Origin: [Clostridium] asparagiforme DSM 15981
GTDB taxonomy: Bacteria; Bacillota; Clostridia; Lachnospirales; Lachnospiraceae
Reading direction: 5' to 3'
DNA length: 64,000 nt
Assembly (NCBI GenBank): GCA_025149125.1
Contig: CP102272.1
Location: forward strand, 3,906,001-3,970,000
Shown: piece after piece, positions 8,300-16,676 of the stretch
Layout: every line of letters starts with the position of its first letter
Position numbering within the stretch: position 1 is the stretch's first letter
Notes under the pieces: model-generated
The model's input: the letters and a program-made list of their open reading frames with translations, nothing else
Told to the model about the DNA's origin: nothing
Databases searched by the model: none
Translations under genes and position numbers: made by a program

Positions 8300-10932
8300 A
8301 TCACACACAGTATACTCTTATAAAAATCCCCCTCCGGGAATTGATTCGCAATGAGTTTGATCTGCAACTGACGGAGGCGGAGGAAATAAACCGGGAATAC
8401 CTGGTGGCACAGGGGGACTCTCTCCTGTTTGACCAGATTGAGCGGCTGCGCGGTTTCCGTTCAGAGCGGATCCGGGAGGTAATTCTGGTGACCGCCCGGA
8501 AGAATCCCAACCAGGAGACCGCCCTGCGCACTGTTTTGCGCCAGGGTTTTACCTACAACGGAGTGCATTTTTCCCGGTTCGGGAAATCGGCCTCCCAGGG
8601 CAAGGACGGGATCACCGCCTTTGTGTGCGACTCCATTTTTGATGAATTATACCGGATTACGCAGATGGATATCCCGGTCGATCACTGCGTCATCGCAAAG
8701 TACGAGGCCCAGAGGTGCCTGGCCTTCAGCGCCTGCTCCCTGATCCATGACTATATGCCCAACATTGTAATCATCGGCGAATATGAAAAGACGCTTCCTG
8801 GTCAGCTCATCAAATATGTGACAGAGCGGGAAAAAGAACTGGTCGATGAGGAAACAGGAAAGACCGTGGTCTATCAGGCCCGGGAGGTCCAGGAGGGCCT
8901 TGCGGACATCCGGCTGTCTCCCTTCGACGGGTGCGGCTGCCATGAGAGGGAGTTCATGGAGCAGGTCAGCGCCCAGCTGGGGCTGGATTACAACGCCGTC
9001 GGGGTTCAGGTGCGGATGCCCTTCATGAAGGGCTACTCGGTCTACGTTCCGTTCCGGGACATTTTAAAGGAATGGGGCGTTGAAACGATTACCGACGTCT
9101 ACGGCCGCGCGCATCCGGTGGATTCCATCGACTGCATCTGGAATATTTCCATGTTCAAAGGCCACAAATTGTTTCAATCGGCCTACGGAGACAGGGCGTG
9201 GGACGAATACCGGAACACGGTGGAAAAATACCGGTTCAAGCTGGGGATCAGCAAATACAGCCATCACATCCGAAACCTCAACAAATACACCCGCATGAAT
9301 TTCCAGTATCTGCAATGCCTGGACTTGTGGAACCCGAAGTATATCCGACGGTACGAAGAGCGGGATTTCAAATACGATATTCTCGACGAGCGCAACGACG
9401 GCAAAATCGTCGGAATCGCCAAGTATACCACCGCACTCCTGGAAAAGATCCTGAAAGGCGACCGTTTTTATACATACAAATTTATGGGGATCACGGATAC
9501 CGGCAATTATGAGCCCGAAAGCCGGTATCTGGAGGCGGCGCTGATTCACGACGGGATGTTAAAGGACCCGGCGGTCAAACAGTTCATTTACCGGAAGCTG
9601 AAAAAAATGATCGACGAGGCCAAGGTGGGGAAGATCTATTGTTCCGGTTTTTACCACACCGGCGTGGGCGATATGATCGGATATTTGCAGTACGCCGCCG
9701 GGATGGAGCCGGTGGGCTGCCTGGGAGAACGGGAGTTATACAGCGCGAATTTTGAGTGCGGGGACATCCTGTCGTTTCGCTCCCCCCTGGTGGATCCGTC
9801 GGAGGTCAACCGGATACGGATTGTCCGCAACGATCTGCTTCGAAAATGGTTCGGGCATTTTAAGGATCAGGACGTGGTCATGTTCAATCTGCACGACATC
9901 TCTGCTCCCCAGCAGGGAGGGGCGGACTTTGACGGGGATATTTTCTTTTTGTGTGACGACCCGGTGATCGTGGCTTCCAAAATCGAGAAGCCGGTGATTC
10001 TGGACATTGAGGACAAGCAGACCGCCCAGTCCCGGGCCTACACGGCCGAAAATCTTGTGGAATACGAGGTGATGACCCGGGACAACCGGATCGGAGAGAT
10101 CACAAATGTGGCGACCAGCATCGAAAACCGGTACACAACAGATGAGGATTTGAAAAAACGCTATTCCGACTACTGCTCCCTCCTGCGCATATTCCAGGGA
10201 AAGGAGATCGATTTTTTGAAAACCGGCTTCCGCTGGCACATGAACCGGGGGCTGCAAAAGCATTTGAAGCAACTGCCCTATTTTCTTCTTTACAATTATC
10301 CCCAGAAGCGCGCCCTCTACGAGAAGCTACAGGAGAAGAACAAGGGGCTTTCGGAGGGGGAGGAACGCATGAAGCTGAACGCATACCACTCTCCCTCTCC
10401 CATGAACGAGCTGTGCGACTATATCTGCGCCTGGGAGAAGAAACGGATTTTGTGGGACCGCTGTGTGGACGATCTGGCGGAAACCCGGTCCCTGATTCTG
10501 GATTCCGGGCTGGACCTGACGGACCGGGCGGTTCTCAGGGTATGCCGGAACTATATCAACGATTACGCCGCCGCCATCAAGCTGCATTTTTCGCAAAACA
10601 GCGGCGCGGCCTCCCATTCCGGTCCCGGACAGCGCAAATTCAGCTTTGAACTGATTGTCAACGATTTTAAGCGTAGGCTGAGGGAAACGCTGAAAATGGA
10701 CGAGGCACTGATTGCGAATTATGTGATCGCCGCTTCCTACCGCTCCCTGTCCGTCAGCAAGGCATTTGCCTGGTCGGCTTACGGGGATTATATCATTGCG
10801 AACCTGAAGCAAAACGCCGGTTCCAGACCGCAAGCGGCGATCCGGGAGGTTCCCACCGGTACTGAGAGCGCTTACGAGTATCTGGGGAAATATTTTGTGT
10901 TTGAGGGGGATGATTCCGATTTACCAATGTGA
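8296..10932 (+). CDS. Single-chain DPBB RNA polymerase, YonO/QDE-1-like
   Basis: 878 residues. The key sequence is SAPQQGGADFDGDIFFL, with D544-F-D546-G-D548 matching the DxDGD Mg-binding loop of double-psi-beta-barrel RNA polymerases of the YonO (SP-beta), crAss-like phage and eukaryotic RdRP (QDE-1) group. Cellular RNA polymerase beta' has NADFDGD at the same place. No beta or beta' domain architecture is otherwise visible, so this is a one-protein enzyme. In SP-beta, YonO transcribes late phage genes. Here it heads an operon of tail genes, so a late-gene polymerase role is inferred. AAGGAGG lies 7 bases before the ATG, which overlaps the stop of the preceding gene. The long, unbroken frame argues for function. 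Confidence 0.78.
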   Translation: MNHTQYTLIKIPLRELIRNEFDLQLTEAEEINREYLVAQGDSLLFDQIERLRGFRSERIREVILVTARKNPNQETALRTVLRQGFTYNGVHFSRFGKSASQGKDGITAFVCDSIFDELYRITQMDIPVDHCVIAKYEAQRCLAFSACSLIHDYMPNIVIIGEYEKTLPGQLIKYVTEREKELVDEETGKTVVYQAREVQEGLADIRLSPFDGCGCHEREFMEQVSAQLGLDYNAVGVQVRMPFMKGYSVYVPFRDILKEWGVETITDVYGRAHPVDSIDCIWNISMFKGHKLFQSAYGDRAWDEYRNTVEKYRFKLGISKYSHHIRNLNKYTRMNFQYLQCLDLWNPKYIRRYEERDFKYDILDERNDGKIVGIAKYTTALLEKILKGDRFYTYKFMGITDTGNYEPESRYLEAALIHDGMLKDPAVKQFIYRKLKKMIDEAKVGKIYCSGFYHTGVGDMIGYLQYAAGMEPVGCLGERELYSANFECGDILSFRSPLVDPSEVNRIRIVRNDLLRKWFGHFKDQDVVMFNLHDISAPQQGGADFDGDIFFLCDDPVIVASKIEKPVILDIEDKQTAQSRAYTAENLVEYEVMTRDNRIGEITNVATSIENRYTTDEDLKKRYSDYCSLLRIFQGKEIDFLKTGFRWHMNRGLQKHLKQLPYFLLYNYPQKRALYEKLQEKNKGLSEGEERMKLNAYHSPSPMNELCDYICAWEKKRILWDRCVDDLAETRSLILDSGLDLTDRAVLRVCRNYINDYAAAIKLHFSQNSGAASHSGPGQRKFSFELIVNDFKRRLRETLKMDEALIANYVIAASYRSLSVSKAFAWSAYGDYIIANLKQNAGSRPQAAIREVPTGTESAYEYLGKYFVFEGDDSDLPM

Positions 10933-11776
10933 GGATTTGTATTTGTATGAGATTGTGGAGGATTTCAAGTGGGCGGAATCCGAGGAGGAACGGTCGGACA
11001 TTTTCAGCGCCTTCTGCGCCTCCATCTGGTCCTGTGCCAACAAGCGCAGGACCTGGACCAGAACGATCCGCTACCGGGTCAACCGGGCGGCGGCGGACAG
11101 CGAACTGGGGCGGATTTTCGCGGGCTGGACAAGGGTCGAATATCCGGCCTGTAAATCCACCACAAAGGAGGAAAACTGGCGGCCCATTCTCCGGCAGAAG
11201 ATCAACAATCTGTATACGAGATATTTTGACCCGGAAATCATTCTGGACAAGGCGTACCTGGATTTGCTGAAAACGCCCAAGCGTCTGTATTACGAGTGGA
11301 CCGCCGGGGCGGAAATGGACCCGGCGGACGTGGAGACGCAGATCCGCCGGGCCATGGAGGAGGCCGGGACGGTGAAGGAAGCCCTTCAGCGCGGGAAAAT
11401 GGCGCTGCCTTGGAACGATTATAAGCGGCTGATTGAGACATTTTTGTACCGGTGCCTTCAAAACTGCAAGCTGGCCGACCAGTATGAAGGGAAGGCCTGC
11501 GTGCTTTGCCGGGTGGATTTCCTGACGGAGGATCATTTCTATGTAAAATATATGAGCCGGTGTCTGGACGGGGAGCTTCGGAAGTGGCAGAAACAGTATT
11601 ACGGGGTTCCTAAAAGCTCGCGGAAGGGGTATAAACGGTGCGCGGTTTGCGGGGCGATGATTGAAAAGGGAGGAAACCGGAAAACGCTGTGCGGGGCCTG
11701 CCGGGCGAACAACGATTTGCTGCGATACCGAAGGTACAACGAAAAGCGAACCACAAATAGAAAAGCGGAGTTTTGA
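10910..11776 (+). CDS. Zinc-finger protein coupled to the polymerase gene, unknown function
   Basis: About 288 residues from MIPIYQCEDLYLYE. The start overlaps the polymerase 3' end by some 20 bases, suggesting translational coupling; a TTG at 10895 is an alternative start. The C-terminal 45 residues hold a four-cysteine ribbon (CAVCGAMIEKGGNRKTLCGAC) followed by a basic tail RYRRYNEKR, as in nucleic-acid-binding proteins. The rest is alpha-helical and unrecognised. Position directly behind the polymerase suggests a transcription accessory factor, but this is context only. Confidence 0.6.
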   Translation: MIPIYQCEDLYLYEIVEDFKWAESEEERSDIFSAFCASIWSCANKRRTWTRTIRYRVNRAAADSELGRIFAGWTRVEYPACKSTTKEENWRPILRQKINNLYTRYFDPEIILDKAYLDLLKTPKRLYYEWTAGAEMDPADVETQIRRAMEEAGTVKEALQRGKMALPWNDYKRLIETFLYRCLQNCKLADQYEGKACVLCRVDFLTEDHFYVKYMSRCLDGELRKWQKQYYGVPKSSRKGYKRCAVCGAMIEKGGNRKTLCGACRANNDLLRYRRYNEKRTTNRKAEF

Positions 11777-11934
11777 CCGCGCCGCCGGGATTTTCCGCAG
11801 TTTTTCCGCATGTATATATCATATATGGAAACTGACGGCACTATAGCCCAGACGCCCGGGCGGCCGGTATTTTCAGGGCCCGATTTCAATGTAAAGCAGG
11901 TGATCCTATCAACCGTTACTCGTCTTACGACTAT

Positions 11935-12657
11935 TTGTGGAATGAACCCTACGCGGTGGACGGAATTGGCAAAATCCGCTGTCCCACCCTGTTGGAGATC
12001 CGCCGAATGACCTATCACATTTTCTGCACGTTTCTCAATCTGACTCTGATCTCAAGAGATGAGTTCATCTCAAAATTCAATCTGGATGAATTAAAATCCG
12101 ATCCCATTTCCCTCTATGAGCTCGTACTCGCAATGACTCCTCAGCTTCTGTTTCAGTACATCCGCGTGTTTATTGCCAACGATGAGGTGCGGTTTCTGGA
12201 ACGGGAACGGGCGTTTGAGATCGTCGATTTGACCGGCGGCGGGGAACAGACTTCCGGGCGGATCGATGGCCGGAATTTCGACCGGTTCCGGGAGAGCGTG
12301 GCCTCGATTCTGGGGCTGAAGAAACAGGACGACAAGCCGGTCAAGTTCAAAAGCGAACGCGCGCGGAAATTGATGGAAAAGATCCGTAACAACAAAAGCA
12401 GCGTAAAAAAGCAGGACGAGGCCTACGCGTTTGACAATATGGTCCTGAAATACTGCTCCAACAACAAGGTCGGAATTAACCTCCTGAATGTGGGAGGGCT
12501 GACCTATTATCAGTTCATCCGGCTGTTCTATGAGTATATCCACGCGAGGCAGTCCGACTACGGCGACGCGCTGGCCGCCAACACATTTTCCTATAAAGAT
12601 CCAAAGGATTACAATCCTATGCAGTGGATCGAAAAACTGAAAGATGGTAACTATTAA
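11935..12657 (+). CDS. Phage tail-region protein, unknown function (possible tail chaperone or terminator)
   Basis: 240 residues, soluble, mainly helical, no recognised motif. It precedes the tail tube gene, a place where tail terminator or assembly proteins are common; this is positional inference only. The annotated TTG at 11935 has no ribosome binding site. The same frame is open upstream, and an ATC codon at 11908 lies 5 bases after AGGTG, giving INRYSSYDYLWNEPY. This may be the true start using a rare codon. The 130 bases before it (11777-11907) are non-coding and include the palindromic ATATATCATATAT. Confidence 0.55.
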   Translation: MWNEPYAVDGIGKIRCPTLLEIRRMTYHIFCTFLNLTLISRDEFISKFNLDELKSDPISLYELVLAMTPQLLFQYIRVFIANDEVRFLERERAFEIVDLTGGGEQTSGRIDGRNFDRFRESVASILGLKKQDDKPVKFKSERARKLMEKIRNNKSSVKKQDEAYAFDNMVLKYCSNNKVGINLLNVGGLTYYQFIRLFYEYIHARQSDYGDALAANTFSYKDPKDYNPMQWIEKLKDGNY

Positions 12658-12659
12658 AC

Positions 12660-12675
12660 CACTATTACAATAGTG
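12660..12675. repeat. Perfect 16-bp palindrome before the tail tube gene
   Basis: CACTATTACAATAGTG is self-complementary except for its two central bases. It sits 30 bases upstream of the major tail protein ATG and could be an RNA processing or stabilising hairpin, or a protein-binding site. Confidence 0.4.
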
Positions 12676-12704
12676 AATATTTTATCTAAAAAGGAGAAAA
12701 AACT

Positions 12705-13427
12705 ATGTCATTTAATCCCAACATGTCCAACAAGGATGTCGCCGATCTCATTTTCCTGGACTACAAGAGCAAAAAGCCCTGGCTGAACCTGGATTTCGCC
12801 AATGTGACCACCACCGGACTGGAGGCAACCCGCGATTTCGCCACCGGCGGACAGGGCGCGCCCAACCGGGTGGCCTTTGACAGCAACCGGACCGGCACGC
12901 TGGAAATTCAGACCCAGATTGCGACCATGAAGCTGTTCAGCCTGATTTCCGGAACGGAGATGGAAGATCATTTTGAGTATCTGAAGAGAATGGTGCTGAC
13001 CGCCTCCGGTACAACCCTCACCATCCCCGCCGACGTGGAGCTGGTTTCGGGTTCCATTTACGTGTATCCGGCTGACGACGACTGCGGCGAATCTCTGGAA
13101 ATCACCGTTTCCGACCACGCGATCACACTGCCCGAGGGCTCTACCGGTGACTTTGTGGTGTACGGTATGGTAAAGGTTGCCTCCGGAGCCCAGGTGGTAA
13201 AATTCAATTCCAAATCCTTCCCCAAGGCATTTGTCATCTACGGCGAGACGCCCTGGAAGACCGAGGACGACGAGATCGCGGACATGCACCTCACCTATTA
13301 TAAGGCACAGCCTCAGGCTACCATGAGCCTGGCCCTGAGCAATACCGGCATCATCGAGATGACCATCACCTGCAACCTGCTGGCGGACGATGAAGACCGC
13401 ATCTATGACATGGCCATTATCGGCTGA
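12705..13427 (+). CDS. Major tail (tube) protein
   Basis: 240 residues. The pattern MSFNPNMSNKDVADLIFLDYKSKKPWLNLDFANVTTTG, beta-rich sequence, and length fit siphophage major tail proteins that stack as hexameric rings to form the tube. FATGGQGAPNRVAFDSNRTG and the C-terminal NLLADDEDRIYDMAIIG are compatible. A strong AAAAAGGAG site precedes it and a strong hairpin follows it, giving a setting for high expression. No sheath gene is adjacent, so the tail should be non-contractile. Confidence 0.78.
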   Translation: MSFNPNMSNKDVADLIFLDYKSKKPWLNLDFANVTTTGLEATRDFATGGQGAPNRVAFDSNRTGTLEIQTQIATMKLFSLISGTEMEDHFEYLKRMVLTASGTTLTIPADVELVSGSIYVYPADDDCGESLEITVSDHAITLPEGSTGDFVVYGMVKVASGAQVVKFNSKSFPKAFVIYGETPWKTEDDEIADMHLTYYKAQPQATMSLALSNTGIIEMTITCNLLADDEDRIYDMAIIG

Positions 13428-13485
13428 TTTGGCCTGGAAAATGCTGACGGTGTTCTGTAGTGTTGTAGATTGATTGGATAAGTAG

Positions 13486-13535
13486 AAACGGGGAACGACA
13501 AACGTCGGAAATGAAGTCTGTTGTTCCCTGTTTTT
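13486..13535 (+). terminator. Terminator after the tail tube gene
   Basis: An arm starting AAACGGGGAACGACA pairs, with G-U pairs, with the arm GTTGTTCCCTGTTT, giving a stem of about 17 pairs followed by TTTTT. Partial termination here would keep tail tube levels high and holin and downstream levels lower. Confidence 0.75.
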
Positions 13536-13553
13536 ACGGAAACGGGGGGCAAA

Positions 13554-13853
13554 TTGGAGTTTTTGAATGATTTTATGCTGCCTGTTGTGGTGGGAATCTG
13601 CCTCTGCACGGGCTTTATTGTAAAAAAATGGGTGCGCGATGTGGATAACAAATATATCCCCACCATCGTGGCTGTTTTGGGCGTGGTCACCGCCTCGTGG
13701 ATCAGCGGCTGGATCTTCACGCCGCAGGTCGTGCTGTCCGGGCTAATCAGTGGTTTGGCGTCCACCGGAATGCATCAGCTGTTGAAACAATACATTGAAG
13801 GAAATCATGGGAGGAATGCAGGATATGATCACACTGGTTCGGATGAAGTATAA
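13554..13853 (+). CDS. Phage holin (Phage_holin_5_2-like)
   Basis: About 100 residues with hydrophobic segments FMLPVVVGICLCTGFIV, YIPTIVAVLGVVTASWI, and an amphipathic third stretch VVLSGLISGLASTGMHQLLKQYI, resembling the class of small holins with two to three membrane helices. It would permeabilise the membrane for the lysin. A TTG start at 13554 is preferred because GGGGGG lies four bases upstream; the alternative at 13521 has none. Its place between the tail tube and tape measure genes, 20 kb before the lysin, is unusual. Confidence 0.65.
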   Translation: MEFLNDFMLPVVVGICLCTGFIVKKWVRDVDNKYIPTIVAVLGVVTASWISGWIFTPQVVLSGLISGLASTGMHQLLKQYIEGNHGRNAGYDHTGSDEV

Positions 13854-14058
13854 GGAATGGAAACTGAAACTGGCGCTGTATACGGTCCTTGAGGCGGTTG
13901 CCGCCGAGCAGAAGGACACCGCCGCGCTTTTGTCCAGGCTCTACGTCTCTCTGAAGGACGTACCTTTTGATGAGTTGAGAGGGGAATTTCTGGGGAAGTT
14001 GGCGGAGGTGATTCATGAGCGGGGGGACGGGGGGAGGAACGGCAAAGGGATGGAGTAA
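13816..14058 (+). CDS. Small helical protein overlapping the holin gene
   Basis: About 80 residues (MQDMITLVRMKYKEWKLKLALYT...), predicted alpha-helical and charged, with no membrane segment. It overlaps the end of the holin gene by about 37 bases. Start is ambiguous between 13795, 13816 and 13825; GGAGG supports 13816 or 13825. A regulator of the holin (antiholin-like) is possible from position. A strong terminator follows it, ending this part of the operon. Confidence 0.5.
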   Translation: MQDMITLVRMKYKEWKLKLALYTVLEAVAAEQKDTAALLSRLYVSLKDVPFDELRGEFLGKLAEVIHERGDGGRNGKGME

Positions 14059-14084
14059 ATGGCGGAGAGGATGGATTGGGGCGC

Positions 14085-14122
14085 AAAAAAGGATGTGCTT
14101 GTAATCGGGGCACATCCTTTTT
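14085..14122 (+). terminator. Strong intrinsic terminator closing the 7.8-14.1 kb segment
   Basis: GGATGTGC pairs with GCACATCC around an 11-base loop, with A6 before and TTTTT after the stem. It would also stop leftward transcription from the zinc-ribbon island. Rightward transcription must read through it or restart before the tape measure. Confidence 0.85.
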
Positions 14123-14177
14123 GGGTTTGAGATATGGGATTTTTAGATTTGCAGATTGAGGCGGAATGGTTTGATAA

Positions 14178-14309
14178 CCATGTGTGTTTACAGTTTAGGC
14201 ACTTGTAGGTTTTGTTAATTTTCTTTGAGAAAATTCCGAGGCCAATCAGGGAGGCGGCTCTTTCGGTTGATGTAATCGGCTTGATGTTGGGGGAGCCACA
14301 CTCGTTGCA
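14178..14309 (-). pseudogene. Truncated zinc-ribbon gene remnant
   Basis: Minus-strand translation reads CNECGSPNIKPITSTERA, then GLGIFSKKINKTYKCLNCKHTW, which lines up with the C-terminal half of the nearby zinc-ribbon proteins ending WHCNNCGSEW. An in-frame stop lies directly upstream, so it has no N-terminus or start. It is probably the oldest, most decayed member of this local family. Confidence 0.55.
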
Positions 14310-14376
14310 AAATTATGCGGAGTCCCGTAACAATCATCAGAAGTAACCTATTGCTAGTAGAACATGATCGATTCAA

Positions 14377-15060
14377 CTAAATAGGCTCAATCTCTACTGA
14401 CGTGCCGTTGGCCACTACGCCAATCATATTGTTGGAAAATGTAATATAATCGAAATCGATTCCGATTATCGCATTTCCCCCGCTTTGAACCGATTTTTTC
14501 ACAAGATTTTTTAATGCCGATTCCCTCGCTGTTTCCAACTTCATCGAAAACATTTCAGACTGAGAACCGAACAAATCGCTTATACCGGCCCCCAATTCGG
14601 ACAGAAACCCTGTTCCCAATACAACACTGCCACTGATTACTCCTTTGTAGGCCTTGATACAATAGCCATCAAAATTGTAACCCGTAGTTATAACATGATT
14701 TTCTTCAATTTCTTTCAGTTGCTGATTACGTTCCGCAATCATTTCAATCTGACGAGCCACTTGCTCTTGATTATCGAGCTCCTTCTGCAAGTCATTAAAA
14801 ATTGTCTGCCTCAGGCTTTCTGTAAATGATAATATGTACTCCGTAACTTCATCTGGAAAATCACATTTTCTAATTATAGTTACTGCATTTTCATAATTTT
14901 CTTTCAGGCTGTCCCTATCCTTGGCATGTTTAAGTATATTTAATTGAGGCTTAAATTTGTAGAAACATCCGTCGCACATCGGATCATTATATTCTTCTGA
15001 CAGTGTGTTAGAGCCGGAAAGTAATCCTAATTTCTTTCCACAACATTTACATGTGGCCAT
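14377..15060 (-). CDS. YbjQ-like (DUF74 heavy-metal-binding fold) protein with N-terminal zinc finger
   Basis: 227 residues. The N-terminus has two CxxC pairs (MATCKCCGKK and DPMCDGCFYKF), followed by a coiled-coil linker (about residues 60-120) and a C-terminal YbjQ-type domain with the family pattern VISGSVVLGTGFLSELGAGISDLFGS ... GGNAIIGIDFDYI. YbjQ-fold proteins form pentamers; their function is not well understood. The gene is on the strand opposite to the tail operon and is AT-rich, as an inserted cargo gene would be. A decayed copy of its 3' end lies at about 18.73-18.91 kb inside the tape measure region. Confidence 0.7.
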   Translation of the reverse strand: MATCKCCGKKLGLLSGSNTLSEEYNDPMCDGCFYKFKPQLNILKHAKDRDSLKENYENAVTIIRKCDFPDEVTEYILSFTESLRQTIFNDLQKELDNQEQVARQIEMIAERNQQLKEIEENHVITTGYNFDGYCIKAYKGVISGSVVLGTGFLSELGAGISDLFGSQSEMFSMKLETARESALKNLVKKSVQSGGNAIIGIDFDYITFSNNMIGVVANGTSVEIEPI

Positions 15061-15174
15061 ATATTATAACCTCTTATTTTCTTTGAATTTAAATACTTAA
15101 AACCTTATAAAAACTACACCTTGAAATATTTGAAACATTTATATGCGCCTCACGAATGATTAAAATCTTGAATG

Positions 15175-15573
15175 TTACCATTCACTGCCGCAGTTATTGC
15201 AGTGCCATTGTTTACTTACCTTCCCTACCGCAAATACACCCCACAATGCTACACTACCAACTTTTGACAGGCCGGATATTTTTTTGGTATTTTTTGAATG
15301 ACAGTATGGACACTCAGCATTTTTGCGATATTGATACTCCTGAAATAACTTTTCGTTTTGATAGTTTTCTCTTGCTTTTATAATGGGATTTGTTTCTTTT
15401 GTACCATAATCCATCTTTAAATCGCACCATATGCATTTTGCAGTTGGTTCATCACAAGTGGTTTCCTCTTTAATCAGAGCAATCCCCTTTTGAATATCAT
15501 CGTCTGCAATCGCAATGAAAAGATTCATATACATATTTTGATATATATGCTTTTTGGCGGTTTGATAATCCAT
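15175..15573 (-). CDS. Zinc-ribbon protein, family member 1
   Basis: 132 residues. The N-terminal half has helices and a CIWCDLK pair; the C-terminal domain has two cysteine pairs (CPYCHSKN and WHCNNCGSEW) separated by the hydrophobic KVGSVALWGVFAVGKV, which may be membrane-associating. GGGAGAT precedes the ATG. The same C-terminal domain recurs at 15740, 18919 and in a remnant at 14178, all on the minus strand. The function is unknown; similar small ribbon proteins occur in Firmicute prophages. Confidence 0.65.
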   Translation of the reverse strand: MDYQTAKKHIYQNMYMNLFIAIADDDIQKGIALIKEETTCDEPTAKCIWCDLKMDYGTKETNPIIKARENYQNEKLFQEYQYRKNAECPYCHSKNTKKISGLSKVGSVALWGVFAVGKVSKQWHCNNCGSEW

Positions 15574-15739
15574 TAATCTATCTCCCTATAATTTTATAAA
15601 ATATTGATCTCTTATCATAAGTTTTATAATTGCCTCTATAATGTATTTAGCAACTTTATTCGTTCTAAGTGGCCTCAAGTACACCTTTAATCAGAAACCT
15701 GTCGCAGGTCAAATCCAATTATCATGAAATCATTAAGTA

Positions 15740-16134
15740 TTACCATTCGCTGCCACAATTATTACAGTGCCATAGCTTATGGACTTTTCGTGAAAGGACT
15801 CCCCATAACGCAACTGACCCAGCCTTTGATAAACCTGTTATTTTCTTTATATTTATTGAACCACAGGTTGGACATCTGGGAATATTACATTGATGATTAT
15901 TATTTATTTGAGTTGCTTGCTTGAGTGTAACATTTTTTTTCCGTTCAATAAACCCTGGCTCAGCTACATTTCCACATTCATATACAATCTTTTTTTGGTA
16001 ACGCAATAATCAGACTGTATATTGCGGAACAAAGTCATATTCTTCAATATTAATGTACTTCCACATTTATTGCATATTAAATCAACTTCTACTGCATTAC
16101 TGTTTTCATCAAAATAGGATTTATCAAAATACAT
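15740..16134 (-). pseudogene. Zinc-ribbon protein, family member 2, frameshifted
   Basis: The N-terminal part (MYFDKSYFDENSNAVEVDLICNKCGSTL... starting at 16134 behind GGAGGT) and the C-terminal part (YQKKIVYECGNV ... CPTCGSIN ... WHCNNCGSEW, to 15740) are in different frames. The break lies near 15.99 kb at a run of seven T. Joining them gives a protein like the intact copy at 18919-19209. It could be a real frameshift mutation, a sequencing error in the homopolymer, or a programmed slip; the first two are more likely. Confidence 0.6.
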
Positions 16135-16676
16135 TCGTTGTACCTCCATTCATTTACAAATACTGCACCAAACCTGTTTTGGAATGGCAATAAATCATAA
16201 TATATTAATGCATTTCAATTTTCTAGGTACGACTTATAATGCCTACAAACCCTTTTTACATTCTGCAAAGTCAAAAACATTGAATCAATTTTTTCATTAA
16301 CTGTTCAATCACCTTCACATTATATGTTTATTGTATCACAAGCACTTTTTGCATACAACATAAATCCATATCACATATCCAAAGAATAACGATATATCAT
16401 TAAAAGCAAAGCCTTAATCGAGAGTGTAAAAAAGATAAAAGTGGGTATTAGAATGGATATGGGAATGCGTTCTTTGACCAAGCCTTCCCTATATGGATGT
16501 CACTGCTCTTCCAATTCTCCACACCACTATAATATATTCATTTTATTAAACTGTAAGCTAAATTTGTTCAAAAATTGGTTCTGGTTATCTATTGCTTGTG
16601 GGAGGCAGTATACGACGCAGAGGCATTTCCCAAATAGGGAGAAAAATGATCCCAATGACACGAAAGGAGTTCTTCA
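16135..16676. other. AT-rich gap without a recognised gene
   Basis: About 540 bases between the zinc-ribbon island and the tape measure gene. No open frame of note on either strand. A promoter for the tape measure would be expected here because of the terminator at 14.1 kb, but I see no convincing consensus hexamer pair. Confidence 0.5.
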
